The notes: generated by a model from the sequence alone, not told the origin. 64,000 nucleotides of DNA from Mauremys mutica (GCF_020497125.1 NC_059081.1:21919105-21983104), one strand, 5' to 3'. Shown: positions 11,802-23,915, counted from the stretch's first letter. Made by a program: numbers and translations.

Positions 11802-12730
11802 TAGAGCTGGGCAGGAAGCAGTTTTCCTGTCCTGCAAGAATTTTTGAGATTTTGAAAAAGTTTCCTGTCCTGAAATTTGATGAAAAGTCAAAATCTTGAA
11901 TTTTTTTGTGAACAAAAAATCTTTTAAAAAATTGTTCTAAAAATTTTAATGTCCTTTTTGATCATTTCAAAATGTTTTGTTTAGATATTGACCTTTTTAA
12001 ATAAAAAGAAATGTTACAAATTAACATACATTTCTAAATTAAAAGTCATTTTGAACCAAAAACTGGAACTTTTCACTTCAAAATGTCAACAATTTTGAAA
12101 CATTTTTTGTCAAAAAGTTTTCAAAATGGGAAATAGGTTGAAACCAAACTTTCCTCTGAAAAGTTTCAGTTTTGATAAATCCATCTTTTGCAACGGTGAT
12201 GGGGTTTACAAATCCCACACTAAGGGCAAGATAGAGGAAGGACTGAACCAGTACTGGTCCAAGGAGACCTCACCCCTCAGGCTCTGTTGAGCATGCTCCA
12301 TGGGAAGACCAGTATAAATGGAACTTTGGCAGCTCCAGGTGAGGGCGGAAAGAAAGAGGCCATTGCTTGGAGCAGCACTGCGCTGCGTTAGGAAGTGGCC
12401 CAGGGAGAAGTGAACAAGTGGGCTGGCCAAACATAAGCCAAGTGCACACTGCTTTACCTTCAGGGACCTGGGACTGGGACCTGATGGAGATGGAGGGCCC
12501 AGGTCCCTCTACCCACCAGATAACTATGACCTCTGGCTCTAAGGAGGGCAGAGCTAGTGGTTATTTCAAATAGGCCAGTCCATCTAAGACCTCATCCATA
12601 GGTTGGGGACACTCTGAACTAATAAAAAGGCTGGAGTCAGGGGCCCAGACCAATAGGCCCGCTGACCAAACAAACCAGAGCACTACACGAACAAAAAACG
12701 CTTTTGTTGAAAAATTTCCAACCATCTCTA
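11802..12730. mobile_element. hAT-like non-autonomous DNA transposon, split by a later insertion
   Basis: Left end TAGAGCTGGGC and right end reading AACCATCTCTA (reverse complement TAGAGATGGTT) form terminal inverted repeats. The flanks are TTTATAAT (11794-11801) and AATATAAT (12731-12738), identical at 6 of 8 bases and consistent with an 8-bp hAT target duplication. The outer parts (11802-12193 and about 12691-12730) are rich in AAAATTTT-type runs, usual for this family. The middle is a GC-richer insert listed separately. No transposase frame is present. Confidence 0.65.
12194..12690 (+). mobile_element. Possible solo LTR inserted in a DNA transposon
   Basis: This GC-richer block interrupts the hAT-like element. 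It has features of an LTR: it starts near TGATGGGGTTTACAAATCCC, contains a TATA-like box (AGTATAAATGG, about 12312) and, about 300 bases on, a polyadenylation-like AATAAAAAGG (about 12621). I see no primer-binding site, polypurine tract or coding sequence, and the ends are not exact. It may instead be an unrelated repeat. A search for flanked copies elsewhere in the genome would tell. Confidence 0.35.
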
Positions 12731-12866
12731 AATATAATGTATGGTAACTCACATAGCACTACAAAAGTATACTAAAAAAGGGCCCAAACCATATAAAACA
12801 AATACTACAGAATATGGAATCAGTGCTTTAAGCATTTGGATAGGCTATTTTTTCACAAAGCACATA

Positions 12867-12957
12867 GTGCCAGATCCTCATCTAGTATAAAATGGCCTAA
12901 TGCCATTGATTTCAATAGAAATATGCCAATTTGAACCAGCTGAGGATCTGGCCTACA
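12867..12957. repeat. Palindromic repeat copy, nearly full hairpin
   Basis: The left arm GTGCCAGATCCTCATCTAG pairs with the right arm CCAGCTGAGGATCTGGCC across a centre CCATTGATTTCAATAGA. It is one of the most complete copies in the window, about 90 bases, with no coding content. Confidence 0.65.
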
Positions 12958-13854
12958 GTTCCAACTAACTATCCAAAAACTTTGTTCCATAAAAGCAGTA
13001 CTATCTTTACCATGAATGGTAATGCAGTCAAGCATTTAAATAATGTATTGATAGTTTACTAGACTCATGACTGAACATGTATTTCTGGAGTTAATTGTGG
13101 GTGGTAGGGGATCTCTGTTTTTCTGTGTGTGTGTTTGTGTCCTGACTTGTACAATCACATTCTTGATTTATTTGTTCCACATAGTGTTCCACTTTCCAAT
13201 CTTCTTGTTGCCAATTTAACTCTCTCTGATTATTCTTTCCTGTCTCTTTCTCTGGAGTCTCATTTTAGTCTGCCTCATAAAAGTTATATTAGTTATCACC
13301 CTAAAAAGACCCCTGGAGTCAGTTATTGTGGCTAGTCACATAGAAACTTCTTTATTATCAGACACCATTCATTCTGTTGAAAATGCAATATCTAACTACA
13401 GTTAATCTTCCACTATTATTAATTTTGTTACCTACTCCAGGCTAGAAAGATCACTTGTTTTCTTATACATTGTCCATTGAGACCCTAAAACCATCTTCCT
13501 AAATCCCTGCACTAATTGCATTAAAATGTGGCACTCTGATAGTTCCTTATAACCATAAATAATCTACTGAATCCACTTACACAGATGCTCTATTGAGAGA
13601 TTTTTTAGGGTTGACTATGAGAAATGTATAGTTCTGGTTTTTAGCAGTAAAATGGATCTCAACTGCTGCCAGCATTTTTGCTAAAGGTAACATTTCACCT
13701 AATTTTTCCACTCAGCTTTATTAGTACTTGGAAAGTTCAGCTCCATTAACATTTCTACAGCAGTTATCCTATTAGAATGGACTAGACCCAATATGTACTG
13801 TGCTATATCTAGGCAGAACCCTTCCATTAAAAATAATAATTATTTTTAAAAGAT
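12958..13854. other. Unique DNA, no gene seen
   Basis: No repeat family or exon recognised. Confidence 0.45.
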
Positions 13855-14165
13855 TGAATTTCTCCAGAGTACAACAGATGGCCTCTTCAACCACATAGCT
13901 ACCAAGAGGATTTTATCTCAGTGTTCTCTCACTACACTGGCTCTTCATAGAATGCCAGGTTAGATTCAAAGTTTCACTGTTTATCTTGAAGGCCTTCCAT
14001 GGAAGAAGCCTGAGATACCTCAAAGTGCCTGTGTTTGTGACAGCAAACCTCCCTCAATGTGTGTGTTCCCTGGGAGCTATGGAAAGGTCAGCCCCTCAAG
14101 GTCTCAGGACTGTGAGACAGCTATCTTGGAAGTTGGGACAACTTTTTGGAACTCCGCACTGGAGC
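13855..14165 (+). mobile_element. L2-like LINE fragment (RT C-terminus)
   Basis: In shifting plus frames, pieces resemble the end of L2-type ORF2: VQQMASSTT, then VLSLHWLF (usual form hydrophobic-Leu-His-Trp-Leu-Pro), then FKVSLFILKAFHGRSLRYL (usual form Phe-Lys-x-Leu-x-Leu-x-x-Lys-Ala-Leu-His-Gly), then LSWKLGQLFGTP near the usual LWNSLP. The order and spacing fit, but many substitutions and at least two frameshifts are present. It is not contiguous with the L2-like scrap at 10.1 kb and may or may not come from the same insertion. Confidence 0.55.
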
Positions 14166-14917
14166 CAATGACACCCTTTTACCACCCGTAGTCTTATTGT
14201 CTGCAGAATGAAGTGTACAACTCATTTCTTCCATTTAGCTTTCCCACAGCTGTGGCTGAAAACAGCAAAGAGGAATGGAGAAGGAATAAGAGGTGAGGCA
14301 AGAAGAAAGAGAGAAAGGAGGAATACTAAGGAGGATGAAATTAAACAAAACGAAACCAAGAATACTTACCATAGATCAAATACCTTGGGGGAAGTAAGTA
14401 GGAAAATTAGTCAGCTGACCTGTTTTGATTTTTGTTATTAACTCTGAGAAGGCCCTCAAATTGTAAGAGTTGCCTTCATAAGAATATAGTTAGACTGGGC
14501 ACTGAATCTTTCACCATCCAATTTAGGATTTGCTTAGCAACTACTTATCTTTGCATAATTTATTATTTTCCCCCCTCAACCTTTTATTGTTCAAGCAGGC
14601 ATGAACTTAGGAGCGATTATGCTAGTAGCTGTTATAGAGAAATGATCTATCTATCATTGTGTGTGTATATATATAATGTGCTCAGAAGAGAGAGAGTGAA
14701 AGATACACAAAGACATGTTATCAATTGGGCACATATAGTAGAACTGAGCAACTGGGAAACAGGATATGTTAATATTTGTTCAAATAAAAACACAGATTCA
14801 CTTTGGTAACATTCATGACTATTTCCCACAAACATTTATATGAATGAATACATTTACGAGGATGCTCACAGAAAGCTAACATCTTGTGAACAATTGTGTA
14901 AATATATGTACACTGTG
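14166..14917. other. Unique DNA, no gene seen
   Basis: A purine-rich patch at 14270-14340 and otherwise nothing recognised. The 125-residue frame at 14432-14809 looks like chance. Confidence 0.45.
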
Positions 14918-15376
14918 CAGGGGTGCCCCCAGAAATTTTTAACATGGTAGGCACAAAACCCCCTTGTGCTGACCACCCTTCTCCAAGCTGCCCTCCCTGT
15001 GCAGGCACTCTCTGCAGCTTCCCTCCCCAAACCTGTAGCATGTTTTGAGGCTGAGAAGATGGGACTTAGGCAGCTAGAAGCAGGACAAGGTCAGGCAAGC
15101 CCTTGGAGCGGAGGGAGCCCTAGTGGAGGGGCAGGCCCCATGGCAGTGCCAAGGAGGCCCAGCGCTGGACATCCCACTGTCCATTCAGGTTGTGACCTGG
15201 AGCATGTGGATTGCAGCACAGCTCACTCAGTGTTGGACCTGTGCCTGCTGTCATGGTGTAGAGCCACTTGGCCAAACCTGACTGGGCATTGGGGTGGCCT
15301 GGATTGGACGGTCCAATGCTGATGAATTGGTGCCCTACCAGTGGTATATGCACCATGCATAATGGTGGCACCACTG
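14918..15376. mobile_element. hAT-like non-autonomous element, GC-rich
   Basis: Left end CAGGGGTGCCCCCAGAA and right end TAATGGTGGCACCACTG (reverse complement CAGTGGTGCCACCATTA) are inverted repeats of the CAGGGGTGCC class. The interior is GC-rich against an AT-rich background and has no transposase frame. A target duplication is not clear: ACACTGTG and ATGCAGAG agree at only 4 of 8 bases. The overlapping open frames on both strands (for example 14966-15322) come from GC richness and are not genes. Confidence 0.55.
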
Positions 15377-17874
15377 ATGCAGAGGTTCATTCCTGAAAGG
15401 ATTCATATGGCTATCCTAAAATCTCTTTGATTCATCTCCTCCTGTTTATAAGATTTTTTTTGTCATCCTATCACAAAGAAACATATAATACCTTGTGATT
15501 TATGTGACCAGTCATAAATCGTAAATAGCAAACTATCAAAGACAAATACATCATCCAGGCTATTTCAGGCCAAAGTGTTCACATAAATTGGTCATCAATG
15601 CATTCTGAATAACAAATTCATAAAAATCAATGTCTCTTTATGGATTGTTAAGAAACACAAAAAGGACTAAATCATCAAATAAATTATTCAGTATGAATCC
15701 TTCATTCAACCCTGTACACATATTTTCCTGTATGCAATCATTTAACAATGTAAAGGCCATAGTCTGTTTTGTAGTTCATGACACTCTCAAATTTTCAGTT
15801 GTGATATAGCGTTTATCAACATTGCTCTTGATTTTCGGACTACGTTAAGATTTTTACATATGAATCAAATTAATTTATTCTGTTTTACTGTCATGTGGTT
15901 TTTGATAGTAAAATTGAAGAAAGGCATCTTCTGAGGATTGTGAAATCTGACAGATTACTTCCCTCACCACTGTGCCTGTTACACTGTCTGTAAAAATGCC
16001 TGTAAAAAATATCCAAGTACACAATTTACACAAATCTCAGTAAAAAGCAACCTACATCTTTAGTGTACTGGGATTTACAACATATTCCATTACTGGCTAC
16101 AAACTGGCTACTAACAATAAGTGAGCATAGCCCAACATACTTGTCTCAGATACTTATTGTTCTATAAAAGAAATATAGTAATTGTTGTACACTTGTTCAC
16201 ACATTGGTAATAAAACATGTGACTGCTTTACCCTTGGACTGTCTGAGAATACGCCTTCCAGTGATGACAAAGTTATCATAAATAAGAGGCACTGCAATGA
16301 TGAGGAGGAATATTCTATTTGACAAAGAATAAAACTGATTGATATACTAAAAATCTTGGTATATTTTCAAACAGGTGCACAGAATTTAGTCTCAGAACTT
16401 CATTGATTGTAATAGATTAAAGGAAATACTTTGTATGTAATGTCTAATTGAAGTACATGAAAGAGCAGCAAGTAAGCCCAGCACAATCTCTTTAGAGAAA
16501 AAGTCTGAAAAATATTAAAGGAATATGAAACACAACAGCCATTCTGGAGTAATCAGAAGTATTTTTACTTACAAGCCATGCTATTTGGATACACCCCCCA
16601 CCCCCACTGACATTTCAGCTACAAACATTTTTCAAAGTGGGTAAAGAGCTGATTATCAGTGCTGCTTTATAAAGACAAACGTATGTCAATTAACCCTCAG
16701 GAGGGACAATCAATTAGTGTCAATCAGGAAACCATTATACCATTAAAATTAGCATAATGAAAAATGGATCTCAGTCATCCAAGGTGCAAGCAACATTTAC
16801 CATCCGAAAACACATTCTTGTAGAATAAAATTATTGCACATAGCCACACAAATACAAAACACACTGACACACAACCACAGTCACCTTTCAACCCTTTTGG
16901 TTAGCAAACCGTTGTTTTTCCTAGAATGTACAACACTGTTTGAGAAGGTTTGTTCAGATACTCATTTTGTTTTTCATTTGGATCTACAGTGTATAATTAT
17001 TGAGGAAATCACGGCGTTGAGGTATGATTGAGGCAAATAGCTCTGCAAGATTAAACAAAAGGATTAGACACATATGAATAAAAACAGCACCTGCAATTGT
17101 ACTGCCTGGGCTAGACATTAAAAAGGCTGTTGAAGCTCATGGTTCTGGGTATAAAATGATCACTAGCTGCACTCGGGAAGCAATTTTCCCCCACACCACC
17201 ACCTCCTCAAACCATGGCGTTGGCCATTGAAATAGGCATGTTATAGAAGGGTTTCATGTTCCTCTGGTAAAGGTCATGGCTGGAGATAGTATACTGGAGT
17301 AGGAAGACAATTGGTCTGTCCTTATATGACAATTCCTGTAATATGTTTGAAAATTTTATTTGAAAAGTCCACGATCTTATTTTATTTCTTGTGCTCTGCT
17401 CTAAGAGGCTAACCCATATCAAGTTCAAATGTTCTCTCACACAATGTATATACTGTAGAGAATTACTTTAAAAATCAGATGATAGAAAAAAGTGTAAATC
17501 AAATCCATTGTCCAGGTTAGCAATCAGAAAAAAAAACCTGGTAATGTATGAAATTAATCCCATGGTGACAATGACGGGAATTGAGGAGAGTAGGAAGAAC
17601 AAGGAATTTTCAAAGACCTTCTGGGAAATGGAAATGCCATTTTTAAATGTTTATTATTGCATAACACTTATTTTATTTATTTTCAGGAGATGCTCTGATA
17701 GGCGTGATCTGTTGTTCCATTTTGAAAGCTCACTGTTGTAGAATTACAAATATCTACAGCATAGAGGGCCCTATGTAGCCCAAATAATCCTCTTCAGTGA
17801 TCCCACCTTTCCTTCATAGATGAATCAGTCTGCATCAAAACATGTACCTCTTCCTTCCTGTCTTTGAGTCTCTG
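15377..17874. other. Repeat-free AT-rich DNA, possible regulatory content
   Basis: No exon and no transposon is recognised over about 2.5 kb, the longest clean stretch so far. Two sub-blocks (about 15480-15960 and 16650-16770) have the look of conserved non-coding DNA: dense TAAT/ATAAA homeodomain-type strings such as GGTCATAAATCG-like and CAATTAGTGTCAATCA, with balanced composition and no simple repeats. That is an impression from sequence texture only. Confidence 0.35.
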
Positions 17875-17878
17875 AGGC

Positions 17879-18196
17879 CAGGTCTACACTAAAAACTTTT
17901 GCTGACATAGCTATATCAGTCAGGGATGTGATGAGGTGCCACTTGTGACCAACATAATTATGCCAGCAAAAGCTCCTTGTGTAGATGCAGTTATACTGGG
18001 AAAACTGCACTTTTGCCGATATACCTTCTGCCTGTCTGCCTGTGGTGGTGAGGGTGAGAGAGCATAGAGCTGCAATAAGCTATGCTGACAAAAGTACAGT
18101 TTTCCCGGTGTAAGCTGCATCTACATTAGGAGCACTTTGCCAGTATAGTATACCAGTATAGCTATAGCGTCAAAGCCTTCCAAGTGTACGCCTAAC
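17879..18196. mobile_element. TIR-type non-autonomous DNA transposon
   Basis: The left end CCAGGTCTACACTAAAAAC and right end CCAAGTGTACGCCTAA (reverse complement TTAGGCGTACACTTGG) are diverged inverted repeats. Inside, GCTGACATAGCTATATCAG on the left is mirrored by the TATAGCTATAGCG-type sequence on the right. No transposase frame. The end sequence AGGTCTACACT is common to a MITE class in turtles; the superfamily is not settled because no clean target duplication is visible. Confidence 0.6.
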
Positions 18197-20085
18197 AGCC
18201 ATGTTGGCATTTACTGTGTCATCCTTGTTTCTTTCTGCTTGCAAACACAGACATATATGAACACACTTACAGAAAACATGAGCAAATTTTATATTTGCTG
18301 CACAGCTGCTTCACTACAAAGGTTATTAAGTATTATGCTGCCATCATCAAAACATTTTTTTAATTAGTTCCTTTTTTAAGCACTGTATTTAATTACAAGC
18401 ACATAGCCATGGGGAGTGTTTGTATCTTATAACCTCTGAATGATAGAATGCACAAGCTATAACAACATTACATTACAACATTACAAACCTTAGTTATGTG
18501 TAAAATGGTGTGAAAGGGTAATAAAGTTATTTCACATCCCTAATTTCGCATCCCTAATTTCATACCACCAAAAAGGAAGACTTATGGTTCCTTCACTCCA
18601 TTTCTGATAAAAAAATAACCAAGATCCATGTTTCCAACTCAACATAGATTTTCTAGCTATTTCTGCAGAGTTCATACTCACTTTATGGACTAATTGTAAG
18701 ATTTATATTAAGAAAATCTATTACCTGAATATTCATTTATCTGAAAGTGTTTAAATACTTGAAAATAAATATCTCTTTGTCAACTATGATATGAAATCGA
18801 ATCTGTGACAGCCAATCTTATTGTTAGATGGCAGCCTGTTGTTTAGTGATACAAAATGAAACTCTGTAGTTTTATGTTCAAGCTTCTCTCTGAATGTATA
18901 AAGCATACAATAGGTTTGAACTTTAGGCCCCTTTGAATGAGAAAAGTCAAGAATGGAATAGTGGGCAACTGTTGCTCTATTGCACCAACGAAACATCGGA
19001 CAAAATGCACAATTTGCTCTGCCAGGACCATATAAAGGAGAGACTCCTTCACTTGTGGCATTTTGCTCCTTCTCTACCCTTTACTCTGCACATCTACGCA
19101 TGGACCATGGACAATCTGGCCCTTAATAAAGAAAGCCAGTTAGTGCCTTGGAGCACTCCAAGTTATCTTAGTTATCACAGCCAGCAGTTATTGTGAAAGG
19201 CCCAATTCCTTCCAAGGGACATGAGTGAACCTTCTTGCCAATACATGTTGGAGTTCTCTGACTATGAAATACAGCCATTTATGACCAGCTGTACATGTGC
19301 CACTGCTGACTAATTTGCAGATAGTAGCATTTTCTGGAGAACCCATGTGTGAGAGAGAATTTTAAAAAATCATTTGTATATGATTTCTTTTTTAATCTCT
19401 TCTCTTTCTACTGGGGACTTGTTTCTCCTTTATTATTTTGTAGGCATGCTGAATGCTAAGGAAGTGATACTTGGTCAAGCTCTAGGGAGTCATTTTTTTG
19501 AGTAATTTCTTTTAAGTACCAGAAAGGTATCCTTTTATTTTCTGGTAAAAGGTGGACATATTTTGGTAATAAGTCATAGATATTTGGGAAGTGCCCATGA
19601 TTATCTAAAGGGCTCAGAGTTTTCCATAACTGTCATTCTTACTTTGAAATTTGCTGTGCTAAAAGCTAGTTGTTGTGCACTTCAGGAATGGGCATCCTTT
19701 TTTGAGAAGTCAACAGACTAGAGCAGCCAGCCAATAGTATAGCATGATACTGATTATGCAGCACAGCCTACAATCTAGTTGCAGGAATTTCCATTTTGTA
19801 CATGGTTTAAAAATTACTGCAATGATGATGTGAAGCCACTAGGTACATACAGGTTATAACAAAAAATTAGACATTCACTTTGGATGAGTTCTCCAAAGTC
19901 TGTTTTCAACAGGCCAGATTAAGAATTCTTGATGCAGTTCTTTGATGGGATTGCGGATTTGGGAGGAGGTTCCCTTCAGCAGAAGTAGTAGTACCTCCAA
20001 CAGTGCAAAGAGGGGTAATGTTAGCAGTAGCCCTTGCTACTTATTTAAAACAAAATATAGTCTTATAGACTGTGGTACCTGAGCA
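18197..20085. other. Unique DNA, no gene seen
   Basis: Includes a tandem pair of GCATCCCTAATTTC-like units at about 18534-18562. No exon or transposon recognised. Confidence 0.45.
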
Positions 20086-20144
20086 CCAGCCTTTTGGACT
20101 CTGTGGTGCTGTAGCCATGTTCCCATCAATCCCAGACAAAATAT

Positions 20145-20608
20145 TAGACCTCCCTGACCACAGCTTGAGACCACTGCTCTTTGTTCTGTCATCTGCCACC
20201 ACTGAGAACAGCCGAGCTGCATCCTCTTTGGAACCCTCCTTCAGGTGGTTGATGGCTGCTATCAAAGCCCCCATCAGTCTTCTCTTCTGCAGACTAACTA
20301 AGCCCAGTTCCTTCAGCCTCTCCTCATGAGTCATGTGCCCCAGCCCCCCTAATCATTTTTGTTGCCCTTCGCTGGACTCTCTCCAATTTGTCCACATTCT
20401 TTCTGTAGTGAGGGCCCAAAAACTGGACACAGTACTCCAGAGGAGGCCTCACCAGTGCCAAATAGAGGGGAATAATCACTTCCCTTGATCTGCTGGCAAT
20501 GCTCCTACTAATGCATCCTAATATGCTGTTAGCCTTCTTAGCAAAAAGGGCACACTGTTAACTCATATCCAGCTTCTCGTCCACTGTAATCCCCAGGTCG
20601 CTTGGGTA
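20145..20608 (-). mobile_element. CR1 LINE, antisense, truncated at both ends
   Basis: On the minus strand this reads, 5' to 3', the CR1 RT segment after the catalytic box: a DLGITVDEK-like stretch (near 20590), [17 protein letters not shown] sequence with a shift, then a tyrosine-cysteine-rich thumb segment ending in [19 protein letters not shown] (20334 downward) and LFSVVADDRTK. The usual CR1 3' UTR and tail are missing, lost at about 20145. It differs in sequence from the other two CR1 copies and is the best preserved at the codon level over its last 60 codons. Confidence 0.85.
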
Positions 20609-20929
20609 CAGTGCTCACAGGAGTGGCATACTTCACAATGTCTAAGCAAGAAACTGGACTGCTGTTTGTGTGTTTCTATTGTATTCAGGGAAACAGGACT
20701 TGTGGACGTTTTTAGTAAATAAACACCATTACACCAAAGAATACACCTCTCTCTCTCTCATCTTAACCCTGCAATGCCCCGATTATTGCATAACTGCTCA
20801 GGCCAAAGGCCCATGACTTCAAATGGTGCAGAATAGACTGTCAGACCTCACTGTGGATTATAAGGGACAAAAGAGAAGGCTGAGGAGTTTATGTTAACCA
20901 GCATTGTCTCATTGTTTCCTTGTGCTCCC
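20609..20929. other. Unique DNA, no gene seen
   Basis: A short CT run near 20748. Nothing else recognised. Confidence 0.45.
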
Positions 20930-21070
20930 TGTCTGAATCCATCTGTTGTCCTTTGTCTTATATTTAGATTATAAGGTCTTTGAGGTACATACTGTCATTT
21001 TGTTCTATGTTTGTACAGCACCTAGCACAACAGGTTCTAGTCCATGAGTTGTTTATTATTAGTTATTTAT
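20930..21070 (+). mobile_element. L2/MIR-type SINE or LINE tail
   Basis: ATTATAAGGTCTTTGAGG then TTTGTACAGCACCTAGCACA matches the conserved 3' tail shared by L2 LINEs and their dependent MIR-type SINEs in amniotes (usual form: GT-AGCTC-TTGAGGGCAGGGAC, then CAGCGCCTAGCACA). The body upstream (20930-20970) also fits. It ends in a TTATTATTAG-like run. Plus orientation. Confidence 0.65.
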
Positions 21071-21624
21071 TGGAATAGGAGCCTCCTTAGACACTGTACA
21101 TGAGTTAGGTAAAACTTAAAACTTAGCTTGGCATGTTGAACTTGAGTTTCGTTATATTATATATGCATGGATGCATAACAAAGGGCAAATAAAACAATGT
21201 CATTTTCTTATTTTCCCCATAAGAGTTTTTTGCAGATATGTGTAGCCCAGATAAATTCTCACTTCCAAACCATGCCATAAACTGCTTAGATGTCAAAGTT
21301 GTCATTCTTGGAATAGGAAATAATTGTGGTAAATGTGTAGTGTTTATTGGAAAATGCTGATTTTCTAATTTGTGGCCACTATCATTTACTAAAGAGGTGT
21401 TAAAAAAACAATGTGAGCCCAGTAAAGTTATTGACATATGGTATGTTATTTACCTCAACCACCACCAAAACAACCAGGTTGCATTCATTGTGTCAAAACC
21501 AGCAAGCTATCTTCAGAACCCTTTAATATCAAACTAACACCCATCACATTCCAATTGTACACTGATTTTCTTTGTGTGTCATCCATTTCCCTGGGAAGGC
21601 TCATCTGCTCAGCCCAGTACCACA
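21071..21624. other. Unique DNA, no gene seen
   Basis: No recognisable exon or repeat. Confidence 0.45.
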
Positions 21625-22000
21625 GGCTAATAGCCTGTGACAAAGTTCATCCTCAAAAATGTCAGAAATAATCAAAGAGTTAAACTGTTAAATTACAAAA
21701 GAAAAAGCTGGCTACAAACACTCCTGTGGGTCCTGCTCTCCTCTCACAAGATATACAGGGTTTTCTGGTTCACCAATCAAAGCCAAGTTACAGAACAAGC
21801 TTCCACTGTCTCTGTTGCTGCCACCAGGATTTCTTTCAGTGGACTATTCTTTCCTGCTGTGCAATAATTGTGAGTGATTCCCTCAGGCTTGCTCACTCTC
21901 CACCCCTTTCCCACCACCTCTCCAAAAGAATCTGGCGGCTGTAATGCTGTTAGATAGCTAGCAAACACAGCATCAAACATCTGTGCCCCAGATATATATT
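21625..22000 (+). mobile_element. Possible LTR fragment
   Basis: Starts CCTGTGACAAAGTTCATCCTC and later has GTGGGTCCTGCTCTCC. Both strings recall the 5' part of an LTR family I associate with turtle genomes. No TATA box, polyA signal or second LTR can be shown, so this is tentative. Confidence 0.25.
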
Positions 22001-23364
22001 CTTGTACATATGTACTGCATATCCATTTCCAGAAAAGCCACAGGGAAGTACATTGGCTCAGATGAGTTGGGCGGGGAAAGGAAGATGGTGGAAGAGTGAA
22101 TATGTTAAAAAAAGAGAGACAGAGTGAGTTAAGCACTGAACTGTAAAAAACTCACCTTTCCCTTCTCACTATTCTTCTTTGTTGTCTCTCCACATGTTTC
22201 TTTGTGGCGTTTGTTCTACCTTAAGCTATTGGTAGATGTGCTGGAGTCTGATGAGAGGAAACTTGCACCGCACAGTATTGTTTTGGGGCAATTTCTTTCC
22301 ATAGTAAAGATAACCTGTCAGTTTTCAGGTCAGTCTGTCTAGCTACCTGAGGTAGTATTTTTTCCATCCAAAAGTAGTAAAGTTGTTAATTAGGGATCAA
22401 TTTAAACTTAACATGACCTAATGTTGCAGTAGCCTTTTACCTCAGTGCCAACATCATGTAAGCTATTCCTGATGGTGGGAATGGCCTTGCCTGCACTGTG
22501 GGTCAGTTGTAGCTTTGCATGTGCAAGGAGAGGGCAGTTTCCCTAGGTCCCTGGCAAAATAAAACTATTCGGTATCATGATTTGACAAGCCCTCTGCTAC
22601 CCTTTACTATTGCCCAGTGTACTGATGTTAGATAGCCCATACCAGGAGGAAGAGCATGACATGCAAGTCAGCCAAAGGAACTTTGTGTTTTCAATGCATC
22701 TGGCTGTATGGTAACAAGGGTATGTCTGGTGTCAGCTGACTCACACACCTATTTCTGAGCACTGTGCTCCAGCCACAACACAGTGTTCATGGTAACCAGT
22801 TGTTCAGCCAGTACGTTCGGTCTGGAAAACACAACATCATTCACAATCTGCTGGTGAAACATGCTCTGTGTAGGGGGTTATTTGCATGACTACACCCCTT
22901 TGGCATGGATCTTCAGCTCTGCTTGCATTTTGTGCCCATCTCTGTCATCTTCCCAGTGCACAACCTTCACAGTGCTGGGCGTACAGCTGCAACATTCCCT
23001 CTGGGTACGCAGCCTGCATGCAAGCTTCACTCTTATCTCTGGGCACGCAGTTTATTTTCCTGTATGCTCTAATACATTTGTGTAAGCAAGATTATGATTT
23101 GATCCCTTACTCAGGATCCCTTTCACATATCAATAAATATGTATTAGTTCCTTGAAATTGGTTTTGAATGGCAATGCAAGATTCAAAATTACAGTAGTAA
23201 GTAATTATTATAAGCAAAAAAAAAAGAGTTAAATATTTGTTAGTGGGGCAGATTTTCAGAGGTGCCAAGGGGAGACTGCTGCTCAATTCCCACTGGAATG
23301 CAATCAGAGCTATGCAGCTAAATTCCCTTTGTGCTTTGGAAAAGACTCCCACTATATAATAATC
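22001..23364. other. Unique DNA, no gene seen
   Basis: No exon or transposon recognised. Frames at 22861-23155 are short and without family resemblance. Confidence 0.45.
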
Positions 23365-23560
23365 ATATACATAGCATTTTTCATCAGTAGATCTCAAAGG
23401 AGGTATCATCCCCATTTTACAGAAGAGGGAAACTGAGGCACAAAGCAGTAAAGTGATATGCCCAAGGTCACCCAGCAGACCAAGGACAGAATTGGGAATA
23501 GAACCAATGTCTCCTGAGAAGAAGTCCACTGCTCTAACCATTGCGAAACACTGCCTCCCT
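23365..23560 (-). mobile_element. MIR SINE, nearly full length
   Basis: Plus-strand sequence CCCCATTTTACAGAAGAGG, then GAAACTGAGGCACAAAGCAG and GCCCAAGGTCACCCAGCAG, is the exact reverse complement layout of the MIR core (TGTGACCTTGGGCAAG, TGCCTCAGTTTCC, TGTAAAATGGGG). The tRNA-related 5' part lies to the right (CTCTAACCATTGCG and CACTGCCTCCC). The overlapping minus-strand frames are part of this SINE and not genes. Confidence 0.92.
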
Positions 23561-23794
23561 CGGCAGGCCACGCTGAATGACTTCTGTATTGTCCTTTCAA
23601 ATATATCATATTCACCGAACCTCTGCAGGAGGAGATAGCTGCTGGAGTTAGTTCACTGTTCAGCTAGCTGACTGTGGTGAACCATTTTTGATGTATTACA
23701 TGTATTTCTCACAAATGTACTATGCTGTTAACTTTGTTCAGATAAAGTAACTTTCAGTTTATATCTTGCCATGTCGACTTATTAAGGACAAGAG
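23561..23794. other. Unique DNA, no gene seen
   Basis: Nothing recognised. Confidence 0.4.
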
Positions 23795-23915
23795 TCTAAT
23801 ACCCTTCTCATGCAGAGTAGCATCTTACTTCACAAGAATTGTCAATGAAATTACTGGGACTTACTGTGGAGTAAGGTACTACTTAATGTGAGAATGGGCA
23901 TCAGAATATGGCCCT
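23795..23915. repeat. Palindromic repeat copy
   Basis: Left arm GAGTAGCATCTTACTTCAC, centre TTGTCAATGAAATTACTGGG, right arm GGAGTAAGGTACTACTT, then CAGAATATGGCCCT. The arms can pair. It fits the family variant with TACTC-GAGTA arms. Confidence 0.5.

Noticed and set aside
14966..15374. Overlapping frames of 84-118 residues
   Set aside because: They fall in the hAT-like element at 14918-15376 and match nothing.
20050..20144. Possible SINE or Penelope-type 3' end (GTGCTGTAGCCATGTT, AATATTAGAC)
   Set aside because: The match is too short and broken to separate from chance; not annotated.
20072..20334. Frames on both strands near 20.1-20.3 kb
   Set aside because: The minus frame is CR1 ORF2 debris and the plus frame is its shadow.
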